A stretch of DNA of 64,000 nt from Nostoc sp. 'Peltigera membranacea cyanobiont' 210A (GCF_002246015.1 NZ_NOLJ01000005.1:291803-355802), one strand, 5' to 3'. Shown: positions 20,069 through 28,863, numbered from the stretch's first letter. The notes: generated by a model from the sequence alone, not told the origin. Translations and numbers: made by a program.

Positions 20069-20519
20069 GATGTATTCACCCTAATAAAATATTTATTGAA
20101 CCGATATATTCAGTATTTTTTAGCTTAACAATAAGCATTATAAAAGTAGCATAATTAGCAAAGAGATACTTGAAAAACTATTCTTGTTAAGAACATAATA
20201 TACTTGCGACTATGTATTTTATTCTAGTTTCTGTTATACAATTTAAAGTCCGTGTTAAATACTTATTATTAGAACTGAAGCAAATATTATATAAAAGTCA
20301 AAAGCAATGCTAGGGCTGGCTACAACTAAACGACAATTGTAAAGAGATGTAAATATTTTCCAGTGGCAGCATAAATTCCGAATTTTATCCTGATAAATCT
20401 ATGAAAGAAAAGGTATATTCCTATCGATAATGTTCATACAGCATTAATCGGTATCATGTACCCCAGTAAATCAAAAAGTTCTAGCTTGTAAAAATCCTGC
20501 CCTGTAAATTAAATGTCTA
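20069..20519. other. AT-rich intergenic region
   Basis: About 450 bases of AT-rich sequence between the bestrophin start and the VOC gene end. No gene recognised. It should contain the bestrophin promoter. Confidence 0.4.
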
Positions 20520-20550
20520 GACATAACTTATTTGGTTATGTCTTTTTTAT
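20520..20550 (+). terminator. Hairpin with T-run at the VOC gene 3' end
   Basis: GACATAAC pairs with GTTATGTC around a 7-base loop, followed by TTTTTTATT on the plus strand. The T-run is on the strand opposite to the VOC gene, so this would end a plus-strand transcript or act weakly in both directions. Confidence 0.55.
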
Positions 20551-20935
20551 TGTCGTTAGTCTCAAAACGTTGAATTTCAATCAAATAACCATCAGGATCG
20601 CGGAAAAAGCAATGGTAAATGTTGTACTTTTGATTTAGTGTAGGTGGCTTTTCAAATTCGACGCCACGTTCTTTGAGATATTCAAACCATTCATCTACCT
20701 GCTGTGTTACGAGGGTAAAAATGACACTTGAGTATTTGCCGATTGGAGGAGTTGATTTTTCGCTTGCTTGACACAATCCTAAGTATCCAGAACCACTAAC
20801 AGTATAAATTCGACAGGTTACTTGGTCAAGCCATAACTCCAAGCCTAGCTTTTGTTCGTAGAATTCTGTAGATACATTGAGGTTATAGGTAGAAAGGAAG
20901 GTAATTTGCTGGTCTATTTGCGGATGAGTAGACAT
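20528..20935 (-). CDS. VOC family protein (glyoxalase/bleomycin-resistance fold)
   Basis: A 135-residue single-domain vicinal-oxygen-chelate protein. It has the two beta-alpha-beta modules: ITFLSTYNLNVSTEFYEQKLGLEL and SVIFTLVTQQVDEWFEYLKERGVEF, ending with HCFFRDPDGYLIEIQRFE, whose glutamate is a likely metal ligand. The frame is open to an ATG at 20989, but MSTHPQIDQQ at 20935 gives the normal family length. Members include lyases, dioxygenases and drug-binding proteins; the substrate is not predictable. Confidence 0.85.
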   Translation of the reverse strand: MSTHPQIDQQITFLSTYNLNVSTEFYEQKLGLELWLDQVTCRIYTVSGSGYLGLCQASEKSTPPIGKYSSVIFTLVTQQVDEWFEYLKERGVEFEKPPTLNQKYNIYHCFFRDPDGYLIEIQRFETNDNKKDITK

Positions 20936-20940
20936 AAAAC

Positions 20941-21053
20941 ACATTTGAGTATATACCCTAACGACATCGGGCGATCGCACATGTAACAATTGATTGATGT
21001 TAGAAACCTGTTACTGCTCCAGAATGCCTTAAGTGCATCTGGAGTTTCTTTTT
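20941..21053 (+). ncRNA. Candidate small RNA A
   Basis: It begins with a block ACATTTGAGTATATACCCT that recurs 333 bases downstream. It can fold (GTAACA with TGTTAC) and ends in a terminator hairpin CTCCAGA(A)TGC...GCATCTGGAG followed by TTTCTTTTT. It lies immediately upstream of and antisense to the VOC gene start. No ORF. It may instead be a duplicated promoter/operator block plus terminator. Confidence 0.5.
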
Positions 21054-21184
21054 GGAATAAAGCCATAAAAATTTTTCCAATCATCCTGATATGGCAAAAC
21101 ATGGCTGAATAAGGATGCATACTGAATTATCTATATTTAACACGGGCATCACTTATTGATGTACCCTTCCTACCAAACAACTCT

Positions 21185-21221
21185 CGCAAAACAGCCTCAG
21201 ATTATCTGGGGCTGTTTTGCG
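21185..21221 (+). terminator. Strong hairpin (candidate small RNA B terminator)
   Basis: CGCAAAACAGCC(T)CAGAT pairs almost perfectly with ATCTG(G)GGCTGTTTTGCG, followed by TTACTTTTC. The unpaired stretch just upstream (TACCCTTCCTACCAAACAAC) is pyrimidine/A-rich, as in many small RNAs. The layout parallels candidates A and C on either side. Confidence 0.55.
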
Positions 21222-21273
21222 TTACTTTTCACAGAGAAGGAATGTAAACAAGAATCTTCAAACACTTTTATCT

Positions 21274-21387
21274 ACATTTGAGTGTATACCCTGATGACGT
21301 AGTATTCTCTCAGGGTGAAAATTTGGTATAGGTAAATGCGTATCTTTCCTGACTCCAGATTTGCCACAAACATTTCTGGAGTTTTTT
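21274..21387 (+). ncRNA. Candidate small RNA C
   Basis: It starts with ACATTTGAGTGTATACCCT, nearly identical to candidate A. TATACCCTGA can pair with TCAGGGT and an outer GGTATA. It ends in CTCCAGA...TCTGGAG with TTTTTT. No ORF. The paired start block and shared CTCCAGA terminator suggest A and C are duplicated non-coding RNA genes. Confidence 0.55.
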
Positions 21388-21534
21388 CATTACTGAAGTT
21401 TGAAATCAGCAATCTAGTCTAGATTCTAGTCTAGATTCAAGTGAATATTTGATTTTGATTATGAACACGTATATTATAGCTGTGCAGTAAAATAAATATA
21501 AATTAGGAATTTTTATAAAAATTACTGAGAAAGT

Positions 21535-21729
21535 ATGGAAATCTCAAATTCTACTCCTCAGAGAGACATACCACAGCTACAAGCTTCAGAAACACTTCTA
21601 CAAACTAAGAGTATCAGCCGTTGGGAGTTTATGAAATTGTCATTAGAAGAACGGCGATGCATATTGGCAGCACAGTCTGAGTTAATGTTATTACATTACG
21701 AGCAAGATAGAGAATGGCAGGAGTTATAG
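21535..21729 (+). CDS. Small antitoxin-like protein, no toxin partner
   Basis: A 64-residue protein. The C-terminal half SRWEFMKLSLEERRCILAAQSELMLLHYEQDREWQEL resembles the cyanobacterial antitoxin group with the pattern LxxEERxxILAxQxxxMxxHYxxDxEWxE, which normally precedes a PIN or mRNA-interferase toxin gene. Here only about 100 bases remain before the convergent LRAT gene, too short for a toxin. It is either an orphan or a remnant of a toxin-antitoxin pair. The family match is from memory. Confidence 0.6.
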   Translation: MEISNSTPQRDIPQLQASETLLQTKSISRWEFMKLSLEERRCILAAQSELMLLHYEQDREWQEL

Positions 21730-21835
21730 ACAGGAGACTTGATTGATTATTAGCTCTTTTAGTTATAAATAGGGTTATCTGGCTTGCTGATTTTGATCCG
21801 AGTGAGAGCATAAATAACAAAAGTATGCCCTGTTT

Positions 21836-22357
21836 TTAAAGCAAGTTTAAAAAACTATTATCATTGTCATCATCGTCTTTATCTCTCCAAAAATTTAATG
21901 TATACTCTATACTTTTATGTATATAATTTTTACTTGATTCCGCCGATTTAATCACATTTATTAGGTTCTTAGACAAACCATCAACGACAGCAACACCATT
22001 ATCTCCTATGATTTCTTTAGCCTTATCCACTTGAGGACTAATTGGTTTACCTGTCTTACAATAATGTGCAAAATGCTCACAGTTATTATAAAAAATATTG
22101 TAGTTTTTCTCTCCTAATCTTCGTTTTGCTCTCATGAAGACAACTAGTGGAGGATCGGATTTATCATATTTCTTAATATAAATTTTTCTATTTTTAGCAA
22201 ACTCATTCATGGGAACCCAGAGAATTATTCCATCCTTCCCGTGTTTATAATTATTTTTATAATGAATAACAGTGTCATTACCACAATCAATTCCATGATG
22301 ATAGGGAGATTTACTATTATTATAAATACTACAGTATATGTGATCTCCTTGTGCCAT
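21836..22357 (-). CDS. LRAT-domain (NlpC/P60-superfamily) protein
   Basis: A 173-residue protein of the lecithin:retinol acyltransferase-like family, the permuted papain fold. The N-terminal MAQGDHIYCSIYN and YHHGIDCGNDTVIHY give the catalytic histidine region. NNCEHFAHYCKTGK gives the catalytic cysteine in the NCEHF signature. A C-terminal extension of about 60 residues ends in an Asp/Asn-rich stretch. The chosen ATG at 22357 has GGAGA nine bases upstream; the frame extends to 22402. Members transfer acyl groups or cleave amides; the bacterial role is unknown. Confidence 0.88.
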   Translation of the reverse strand: MAQGDHIYCSIYNNSKSPYHHGIDCGNDTVIHYKNNYKHGKDGIILWVPMNEFAKNRKIYIKKYDKSDPPLVVFMRAKRRLGEKNYNIFYNNCEHFAHYCKTGKPISPQVDKAKEIIGDNGVAVVDGLSKNLINVIKSAESSKNYIHKSIEYTLNFWRDKDDDDNDNSFLNLL

Positions 22358-22696
22358 GATTGATCTCCAGATATAACTATATAGTTTTAAATCTTTAGGC
22401 ACATTTTATTAAATGTATTATTTATTTGTCAGTAGTAAAAACCGTAAATTTTTTCGATAAAGTTAAAACCAAATCTTTAAGTAGAAAGTTTGAAATACTA
22501 GAATTTTATCTAAGTAAATACTGAGTGTTCTCAAGAAATAAATCTGATAATTTATATAAATAAATTTGCAAAATATGAAGTAAATAAGAATCGCGATCGC
22601 ACCTATCCTTATTGATTAGACTTAGAAGAAAATAGTTAAGTGATCGCACTCCCAATTTGGACTAAATCAAAGTGCGATCGCAGTAAATATAAATGT

Positions 22697-23605
22697 TTAT
22701 TTCGTTGTATACGTCACAAAAATATCCTTTTTCATTTCAACTTCTGCTGGGGCATCTGGATTATAAGCTGGTGATAATAAAAAACTAGCAAACGACGGTA
22801 AAGGAACTCCAGTTTTAGAACTACATGAGGGATAAAATAATGTGTAAAATGGCTCGGCGACAGAAGGAGTACTCAGTTTAACTTCCATCGCAGTTGCTAA
22901 AGCCTGGGCGCGGCTTTGAGCATCTTTCATCGCTGATTGATAAACTGAACTCTGCAAAGCCTGACAGTCATTTACTGCGTACTCAACACCCACACTCTTG
23001 ACAGAAAGGTTTTCAATCTGGCTCGTGGACTTGTTCGCTGTAGCAACAATTTCCTGGACGCGATCGCGTGTTGGTTTTTCTAGTCTCACCAATATCTTGG
23101 CGTTATTTTCACTGGAATTAGGGTTAATTTGCACTTGAATTTTATCAGCCCTAATGCCTTTAGCAACTAAGCTATCCACTACAGGCTGAAGAGTTGCTTT
23201 AGTTAGGGATTTTTTGTTTGGTAAAGGTTCTGCTGCTGTTTTGTAATTAAAAAGTAGAGTTGGTGAGGCAGCCCGGTCTTGTTGTTCCAACAAAGAGGGA
23301 CTGCCGAACCCGGAGGGTGAGGATAGGCGGCGGGTTTCTGGTAGAGATGATGGTTGCGTTTGTAACTCATTATTGCTACTTCCACTACTGAATACCAACT
23401 CAATATCCGCTGTATCTGCTGGCACTCTCACAACCCCTTGACCGATTACCATTAATGAATGGCGATCGCTTGCTGGTGGGTAAAACAATTGGGCATTAGT
23501 GACTTTGGGTGTTAATGCCCCTACCCCGATCACGGAAATACTTAGCATTAGAGCAGTTATTTTTCTCATATCCTGGGAATATCCTTTGAACTTAGTAATT
23601 GTCAA
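22697..23605 (-). CDS. SIMPL domain (DUF541) exported protein
   Basis: A 302-residue protein with an N-terminal signal peptide (MRKITALMLSISVIGVGALTPKVTNA) if the ATG at 23569 is used. The longer frame starts with TTG at 23605 behind a GAGG sequence. The mature part begins HSLMVIGQGVVRVPADTADIELVF, the typical SIMPL/DUF541 opening, and ends with the alternating-strand SIMPL pattern (DAQSRAQALATAMEVKLSTPSVAEP). Periplasmic or outer-membrane associated; function unknown. Confidence 0.88.
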   Translation of the reverse strand: MTITKFKGYSQDMRKITALMLSISVIGVGALTPKVTNAQLFYPPASDRHSLMVIGQGVVRVPADTADIELVFSSGSSNNELQTQPSSLPETRRLSSPSGFGSPSLLEQQDRAASPTLLFNYKTAAEPLPNKKSLTKATLQPVVDSLVAKGIRADKIQVQINPNSSENNAKILVRLEKPTRDRVQEIVATANKSTSQIENLSVKSVGVEYAVNDCQALQSSVYQSAMKDAQSRAQALATAMEVKLSTPSVAEPFYTLFYPSCSSKTGVPLPSFASFLLSPAYNPDAPAEVEMKKDIFVTYTTK

Positions 23606-23745
23606 ATTTTACACCTCAAGAGGAATCTACTTAAAAAAATATTGAGCTAATCCCACGACTAAAGGCTGTGAGATTAGCTCAAAAATTCAAAATTCACTGC
23701 GGGCGTTATGATATCTCAGCAGAGAGCCAAATCTAGTTAGAACTA

Positions 23746-24120
23746 TTAACCAAACCAGTGAGAGGGTTCACAAGCTGGTTGAACTGTTTCACAAACACGA
23801 TGGCTAATCCAATCTGACTTTTCTTGAACGATTAGACAAATGCCTTGATGAATCAAATTTTGTAAATTTAGTTGCTGCTCTAAGGGTTTACGAGGCAATT
23901 TGTAATAAGCCAAGCTTCCTTGTTTAGCCTCCGCTGGAATCTGTTCATCAGACATGATGCTGTAAAAGGAGGGAATGCGATTGAGGACGAAAGTAATTAG
24001 CTCTTGGCGTAAATCAGGAATCGCAAAGGCTTGTTGATATGGATGGGATGGATATGTATTCAAAACACTTTCAATTTCTCCCACTATTGATTGTTGTGTT
24101 AAATTGACTACCATTTTCAT
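23746..24120 (-). CDS. ComFB-like late-competence family protein
   Basis: A 124-residue soluble protein. The segment VVNLTQQSIVGEIESVLNTYPSHPYQQAF followed by DLRQELITFVLNRIPSFYSIM resembles the ComFB family, members of which bind cyclic di-GMP in cyanobacteria. The match is from memory of family patterns and is moderate. A good ribosome binding site (AGGAG) precedes the ATG. No competence genes are adjacent. Confidence 0.6.
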   Translation of the reverse strand: MKMVVNLTQQSIVGEIESVLNTYPSHPYQQAFAIPDLRQELITFVLNRIPSFYSIMSDEQIPAEAKQGSLAYYKLPRKPLEQQLNLQNLIHQGICLIVQEKSDWISHRVCETVQPACEPSHWFG

Positions 24121-24652
24121 GGTTTTTAAACTCCTTTTTTAATCAATTCAATGCTTGTTGGAGAGAATAACTTTTTTAGATGGCAATGTCGTGATGACAA
24201 TCAGTTAAAAACAATTCAACTTACAGATGCAATCAACCCCAAAACTAGCCTCTTATCTTGGTACAATCTCAGACATTTGGCTTTGCTTATTTTTGTTAAA
24301 GTTTATACTGTCTTACAGCATGACTTATTAAAACAGCGTCCAATAAGCTGGTAATTTACCGACATTTTATATTTATAATCCTAATTATTTCAAATTTCTG
24401 CTAAAAAGCCAGAAATCTACGTAAAACGCAGCATCAAGGCTAGGGGATCAAGATTAACAGCAATAGAACAACCTGAATTAGGAACAAGTTTTTCATAAAG
24501 TTAATCTTTTTGGGTAATTGGCATCACTTTTTAGGTTCGCAGCAAAATTTGCTATTTCATCTAAAAAACTTATTTGTTGCACTTTGATTTAGTCAGTCAG
24601 AAAAATAGCGACTCACTATAGTGCAGAATCAGTCTAGCGACAGATGAAATGA
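24121..24652. other. Intergenic region
   Basis: About 530 bases with no recognised gene. A 67-codon plus-strand frame (24151-24354) has no recognisable family and no supporting signals. Apart from upstream sequence for the ComFB-like gene, nothing stands out. Confidence 0.4.
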
Positions 24653-25717
24653 TCAGGCAAAAACGTTTAAAAAGTTCACATTATCGAAAGGGAGATGACG
24701 CAACTGATTATTAATTTCATCAGCCGCAGCTAATCCAGAAAGGATCGCACCTTCGACAAGATTGCCTCCACACCAATCACCACAGCAAACTAAAGGTAAG
24801 GGAGTTCCGGCAGACAAAAAAGCTTCGTGCCAAGAACGGCTAGGAAAGGCATAACGCCAACGATGTACTTGCATCCATTCGGGAGTATTTAGCCAAGGAA
24901 GGGACAGAGATTCAGCTGCTCGTTGCAACATATACTGTCCAGCAGGTTGTAAATCCTGGGATTCTAAATGACGTTGGGCAAAATTAGCGCTACTTTGCAC
25001 CACAAAATGTGGTTGTTTAGGGTTAGGACGCTTGCTACTGTCCAAACCAATCCATGCTAAATCAGCATCATCCACAAAAGTTAGGGCTTTCCACTGAGGG
25101 AGGGGTTGAGATGTAGAAGGATATCCAGCGATCGCACTAATCGAAGGATAAAATTCTACAGAACGCAAGTTATCAAGAAAGGCTGCATCCAATACACTCT
25201 CACCCAAAGGTTCTAACAGCATCACCGCTTGGGGTGCAGGAATAGCGACGACTATAGCTTTTGCAGTTAATTCTTCGTTACTAGATTCGAGAGTCAAACG
25301 CCAGCTATTTTCAGGAGTTGGGGCAATAGCTATAACACGGTGATTCAGTAATATTTCTAAACCTGGGGCGAGGGATTTAGCGATCGCACTCATTCCCGCA
25401 GGTGCAACATAACGCGGACTGCGGTTTTTTGGTTCAGATAAAGGAACACCTGTTGTAAGTTCGGAAACCTCATCTGTCCAAACTTCTAGGATATGGCGAT
25501 CGCGCAATATCTCCACAAAACGTTCTAATAATTCACCCTTTGGCTTCAGGTAACAAGCCCCATGATCCGCCAAAGTTCCGTACAAGCGGCGTGTAGCTAG
25601 TCTTCCTCCCAAACCACGCGACTTTTCCACCACTACCACCGAATATCCAGCTTGACTTAACTGCTGGGCACAGACTAAACCGGCAATTCCGGCACCAATC
25701 ACTGCAATATCAGTCAT
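24653..25717 (-). CDS. FAD/NAD(P)-dependent amine-oxidase-like oxidoreductase (renalase type)
   Basis: A 354-residue flavoprotein. The N-terminal dinucleotide fold is clear: DIAVIGAGIAGLVCAQQLSQAGYSVVVVEKSRGLGGRLATRR, with the GxGxxG loop and the second GGR motif of the amine oxidase group. The C-terminal CCGDWCGGNLVEGAILSGLAAADEI binds the FAD. Length and pattern fit the renalase-like oxidoreductases common in cyanobacteria. Substrate unknown. The 134 bases upstream, shared with the divergent YaaW gene, contain ATTGGTTATT-type heptamers. Confidence 0.88.
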   Translation of the reverse strand: MTDIAVIGAGIAGLVCAQQLSQAGYSVVVVEKSRGLGGRLATRRLYGTLADHGACYLKPKGELLERFVEILRDRHILEVWTDEVSELTTGVPLSEPKNRSPRYVAPAGMSAIAKSLAPGLEILLNHRVIAIAPTPENSWRLTLESSNEELTAKAIVVAIPAPQAVMLLEPLGESVLDAAFLDNLRSVEFYPSISAIAGYPSTSQPLPQWKALTFVDDADLAWIGLDSSKRPNPKQPHFVVQSSANFAQRHLESQDLQPAGQYMLQRAAESLSLPWLNTPEWMQVHRWRYAFPSRSWHEAFLSAGTPLPLVCCGDWCGGNLVEGAILSGLAAADEINNQLRHLPFDNVNFLNVFA

Positions 25718-25851
25718 GAGTCAATAGTCCCTATTTAATTATTGGTCATTAGTTATTGGTTATTATCAAAGGACAAAATTACTACTAATGACTGCTGAAA
25801 GCTAATAGTAGAATAAGGTACATAAAGCTGCACGGAAGGGAGGAAGGGAAA

Positions 25852-26694
25852 TTGGATGAAATGAGGGCGGCGCTAGAGTTAGCGACCGAAGAAGAATTGC
25901 AAGATTTAACGGCAATTCTATTTAGTCGTAAGTTCAATCCCTTAGACTATGTACACACACCCGAACCCATCGAAGTTCAAAGCCAAGACCGCAAAGCTTG
26001 GTTAGATGCACTAGAGGGACGCTTTCGTTTTTTGGCGGCAGATGGGATGACAGTATTACGGGGACGTACAGGGCAGGTAACTTACCGACAAGCGTTAGTT
26101 CAAGTATGTAAGTATCTAAAAATTCCCTATTCTCATCAGCTGGCAACTATTGATTTAGAAGCAGAAGTATTTTTGCATCTGCTAGGACAGGTGTGGAAAA
26201 AATTGCCTGAACAAGAAAAGCAAAAATTGACTGTACAGGTGCAGCGTCAACTGCTCAAATCAGAATTAAAACAACCCTTACCACTTTTATTGCAACGTGA
26301 CCCCTTGGGGTTACTTTTCAAAGGCGGTAGTGCCCTAGCGGTTACTTCTCTTCTCCAGCCACTTGTGCTTCAGCAAATTGCCCGTCAATTTGCCATCCAC
26401 TTTGCTACTTATGAAGTAGCCAAACAAGCCGCGATTACAGGCACAGAAGCAGCTGCAACGCAATTTCAAAGTTATGTAACGATGCAAATGGCGCAACGGG
26501 GTATGACAGTGAGTGCAGCTCGTTATGGGGCAGCCCGCACGATGTTTGCTGTGATTGGCCCGATGATGTGGACTTGGTTTATTGCGGATTTAGGCTGGAG
26601 AGCGATCGCTACTAACTATGGTCGAATCATCCCTACTATCTTTGCCTTAGCTCAAATTCGCCTCACCCGTGAGGAATGTTGGGAGCCAGCTTGA
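25852..26694 (+). CDS. YaaW family protein
   Basis: A 280-residue protein with the cyanobacterial YaaW (DUF3944-related) plan: an N-terminal ELATEEELQDLTAILFSRKFNPLDY, a helical middle and a C-terminal half with two membrane-like stretches (LAVTSLLQPLVLQQIARQF, AVIGPMMWTWFIADLGW). Function unknown. The start may be TTG 25852 or ATG 25861; a GGAGGAAGGG purine run precedes both. It overlaps the next gene by up to 19 bases. Confidence 0.75.
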   Translation: MDEMRAALELATEEELQDLTAILFSRKFNPLDYVHTPEPIEVQSQDRKAWLDALEGRFRFLAADGMTVLRGRTGQVTYRQALVQVCKYLKIPYSHQLATIDLEAEVFLHLLGQVWKKLPEQEKQKLTVQVQRQLLKSELKQPLPLLLQRDPLGLLFKGGSALAVTSLLQPLVLQQIARQFAIHFATYEVAKQAAITGTEAAATQFQSYVTMQMAQRGMTVSAARYGAARTMFAVIGPMMWTWFIADLGWRAIATNYGRIIPTIFALAQIRLTREECWEPA

Positions 26695-28154
26695 ACAAGG
26701 TTTTTGACTATTTCAAGTCTCGTTGGCAATCTTCTTGGAACTACTCTCTATGGGCACTGTTAATCTTCCCATTGAGTCCTTTAGTGGGGGCTGTGACTGT
26801 AGGTTTTGTCTCATTAATAACTTGGCTGAAACAATCCCGCAAAATTAATCGCCGCCCCCTCAACTGGGGATTTGCCCTGTTGAGTGTATTACTGATCGTG
26901 AGTGCTGGCTTTGCCCAAGACAAAACAGCAGCTTTCCTCGGCTTATTTAATTTATTACCATTCTTTTTACTTTTCGCTGCCCATAGCGCTCTGATTCAAA
27001 CATTTACCCAATTGCGGCAAATGGCTTGGGCTTTAGTAATTGGTTCCATGCCAGTAGCAATTATGGGCTTGGGACAATTATTTTTAGACTGGAGTTTCAA
27101 GTTCGAGTTTGTGTGGGTTGTGTTTAGTTGGACAATCAGACCAGGCGGAAACCCACCAGGTCGTATTGCTTCACTTTTCTTGCACGCTAACACCTTCGCA
27201 GCTTATCTAGTAATAGTTTTCATCCTTAGTCTAGGGTTGTGGATCGAACAATGGCGATTAGGGATTGGGTATTGGAGATTGAGCATAAGAGGCAGCACTT
27301 CTCTACGAGAGGCTGCGCCAACAGCTACGCTCAGTGACAGAGGGGCAGCACTTCTCTACGAGAGGCTGCGCCAACGGCTACGCTCTGTTACCGAGGGGCA
27401 GAGGAGCACAGGGGAAAGACTTACTGCGCCCCACTCTCCAGTTCCCTTTCTCTTCCTAACCGTGGCAGTGATTACGAATTTTATTACCTTGATTTTCACC
27501 AACTCGCGTAATGGGTGGGCGATCGCTATTTTTGCCTGTTTAGCTTATGCACTCTACCAAGGTTGGCGCATTCTTGTAGGTAGCGTTGCTGCGATCGTTT
27601 CTAGTATTCTTTTAGCGGCTTTTGCTCCCTCACCAGTCGGTCACATTTTTCGCTGGGTAGTTCCCGCCTTCTTTTGGGCAAGGTTAAATGACGATATGTA
27701 TCCAGATAGACCAGTCGCTTTAATGCGAAAAACTCAGTGGGAGTTTGCCTGGTCTTTAGCTCAACAACATCCTTGGACTGGTTGGGGGTTACGCAGTTTT
27801 AGTAACCTTTACAAAGCAAAGATGCAGATTCCCTTGGGTCATCCCCATAACTTGTTTTTAATGTTATCTGCTGAAACTGGTTTTCCCAGTACTTTTTTAT
27901 TTTGTGGCTTACTAGCTTGGATTTTGATTATAAGTGTCCAACTACTCCAAAAGTCAAAATATATAAATACAGGAGACAAATTGATATTTTTCAGTTATCT
28001 TCTATCCTTTGTTGGCTGGATTTTATTGAATACAGTAGATGTAACCCTCTTTGATTTTCGTTTGAATACGGTTTCATGGCTAATTTTGGCTGCCATTTCT
28101 GGAGTAGTACATCGCTATCACGAAAAAGACAGGCTTGCATCTCATCAAAGTTAG
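26676..28154 (+). CDS. O-antigen ligase/polymerase-like membrane protein
   Basis: A 492-residue polytopic membrane protein with about ten hydrophobic segments. The family signature is the C-terminal part: WEFAWSLAQQHPWTGWGLRSFSNLY followed by LGHPHNLFLMLSAETGFPSTFLF, the periplasmic loop of Wzy/WaaL-type ligases. Such enzymes join glycan chains to lipid or protein acceptors in the inner membrane. Around residues 190-250 the sequence is abnormal (GSTSLREAAPTATLSDRG, LLYERLRQRLRSVTEG) and is encoded by dispersed repeat DNA. Start may be ATG 26676 or TTG 26691. It overlaps and is probably coupled to the YaaW gene. Confidence 0.82.
   Translation: MLGASLNKVFDYFKSRWQSSWNYSLWALLIFPLSPLVGAVTVGFVSLITWLKQSRKINRRPLNWGFALLSVLLIVSAGFAQDKTAAFLGLFNLLPFFLLFAAHSALIQTFTQLRQMAWALVIGSMPVAIMGLGQLFLDWSFKFEFVWVVFSWTIRPGGNPPGRIASLFLHANTFAAYLVIVFILSLGLWIEQWRLGIGYWRLSIRGSTSLREAAPTATLSDRGAALLYERLRQRLRSVTEGQRSTGERLTAPHSPVPFLFLTVAVITNFITLIFTNSRNGWAIAIFACLAYALYQGWRILVGSVAAIVSSILLAAFAPSPVGHIFRWVVPAFFWARLNDDMYPDRPVALMRKTQWEFAWSLAQQHPWTGWGLRSFSNLYKAKMQIPLGHPHNLFLMLSAETGFPSTFLFCGLLAWILIISVQLLQKSKYINTGDKLIFFSYLLSFVGWILLNTVDVTLFDFRLNTVSWLILAAISGVVHRYHEKDRLASHQS
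27291..27396. repeat. Two 53-bp dispersed repeat copies inside a CDS
   Basis: Two head-to-tail copies of a 53-bp unit, each opening GGCAGCACTTCTCTACGAGA and containing GGCTGCGCCAAC. They lie within the O-antigen-ligase-like gene. Because 53 is not a multiple of three, the two copies are read in different frames, and neither introduces a stop. Confidence 0.9.
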
Positions 28155-28312
28155 CTATTAGTTTTTTCAGTGTATGCACTGGGGACATTGAGAGTTTCAA
28201 GTTAATAATATTGTTATATTCACGTCTGTGAGTGTGACTAATACCTAATTGGTCACTGTTGCTGATTGTTGGGAAGGTGTAGGGACACCCATTTGGGGTT
28301 TTCCTGCATGAC

Positions 28313-28337
28313 GGGCATCTCTTGTAGATGCCCTTTT
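28313..28337 (+). terminator. Rho-independent terminator
   Basis: GGGCATCT pairs with AGATGCCC around CTTGT, followed by TTTTGT. It lies about 160 bases after the O-antigen-ligase-like gene and is its probable terminator. Confidence 0.7.
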
Positions 28338-28437
28338 GTATATTTATTATTTTTATTCAGTTAAAAACGATTCAAAGACAGGATTGACTGCAATACGGTT
28401 TGGTTAAGGTTTGTTGATGAAAATTTTAGATAACTAA

Positions 28438-28502
28438 AGACGCGATAAATCGCCGTCAAGACAAAAGACTGATTATTATAGAGACGGCAATTGATCGCGT
28501 CT
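28438..28502. repeat. Inverted-repeat element (GACGCGAT...ATCGCGTC)
   Basis: Arms AGACGCGATAAATCGCCGTC and GACGGCAATTGATCGCGTCT are near-perfect reverse complements separated by 25 AT-rich bases. The type recurs in filamentous cyanobacteria as a small dispersed palindromic element. No coding capacity. Confidence 0.65.
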
Positions 28503-28635
28503 CTTGCCTTAACTGAAGTTAAATACAAAAGAATTTAGAGAAAGGGATAATATTAAATTAGATATTGTTGTTAGAACCGATTAAATTTATATTATTAGGA
28601 CTGGGATAGAAACGAACTTTGCTAAAATTTTTATT

Positions 28636-28863
28636 TTGGCTGCACCACTAGTTCAGGACTTTTCCAAGCCCATGATTATCGCTGCAATTCCTGGCAAAGA
28701 AAATGTGTTTTTTTATCGAATTTACGACGCAGCGACTAAAATCAGGATTCGCTCTGAATGGAACAAATATGCTGATTGGACGGCAATTATTGATAGTGTT
28801 CAAACTAAGTTGCAGATATCTCAAAATTTCCATATCGTTTATGCTGAGGCAATACTGTTCTGA
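28636..28863 (+). CDS. Small ORF of uncertain reality
   Basis: A 75-codon frame from a TTG start with no ribosome binding site. The residues after position 25 (ENVFFYRIYDAATKIRIRSEWNKYADWTAIIDSV) look protein-like rather than random, but I recognise no family. It could be a remnant of a larger gene. Confidence 0.25.
   Translation: MAAPLVQDFSKPMIIAAIPGKENVFFYRIYDAATKIRIRSEWNKYADWTAIIDSVQTKLQISQNFHIVYAEAILF

Larger units (their letters stand above)
28155..28635. other. Intergenic region with hairpins
   Basis: About 480 bases holding a terminator-like hairpin (28313) and a MITE-like inverted repeat (28438), described separately. No gene otherwise. Confidence 0.55.

Noticed and set aside
24151..24354. 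67-codon plus-strand ORF
   Set aside because: No ribosome binding site, no family features, AT-rich spacer.
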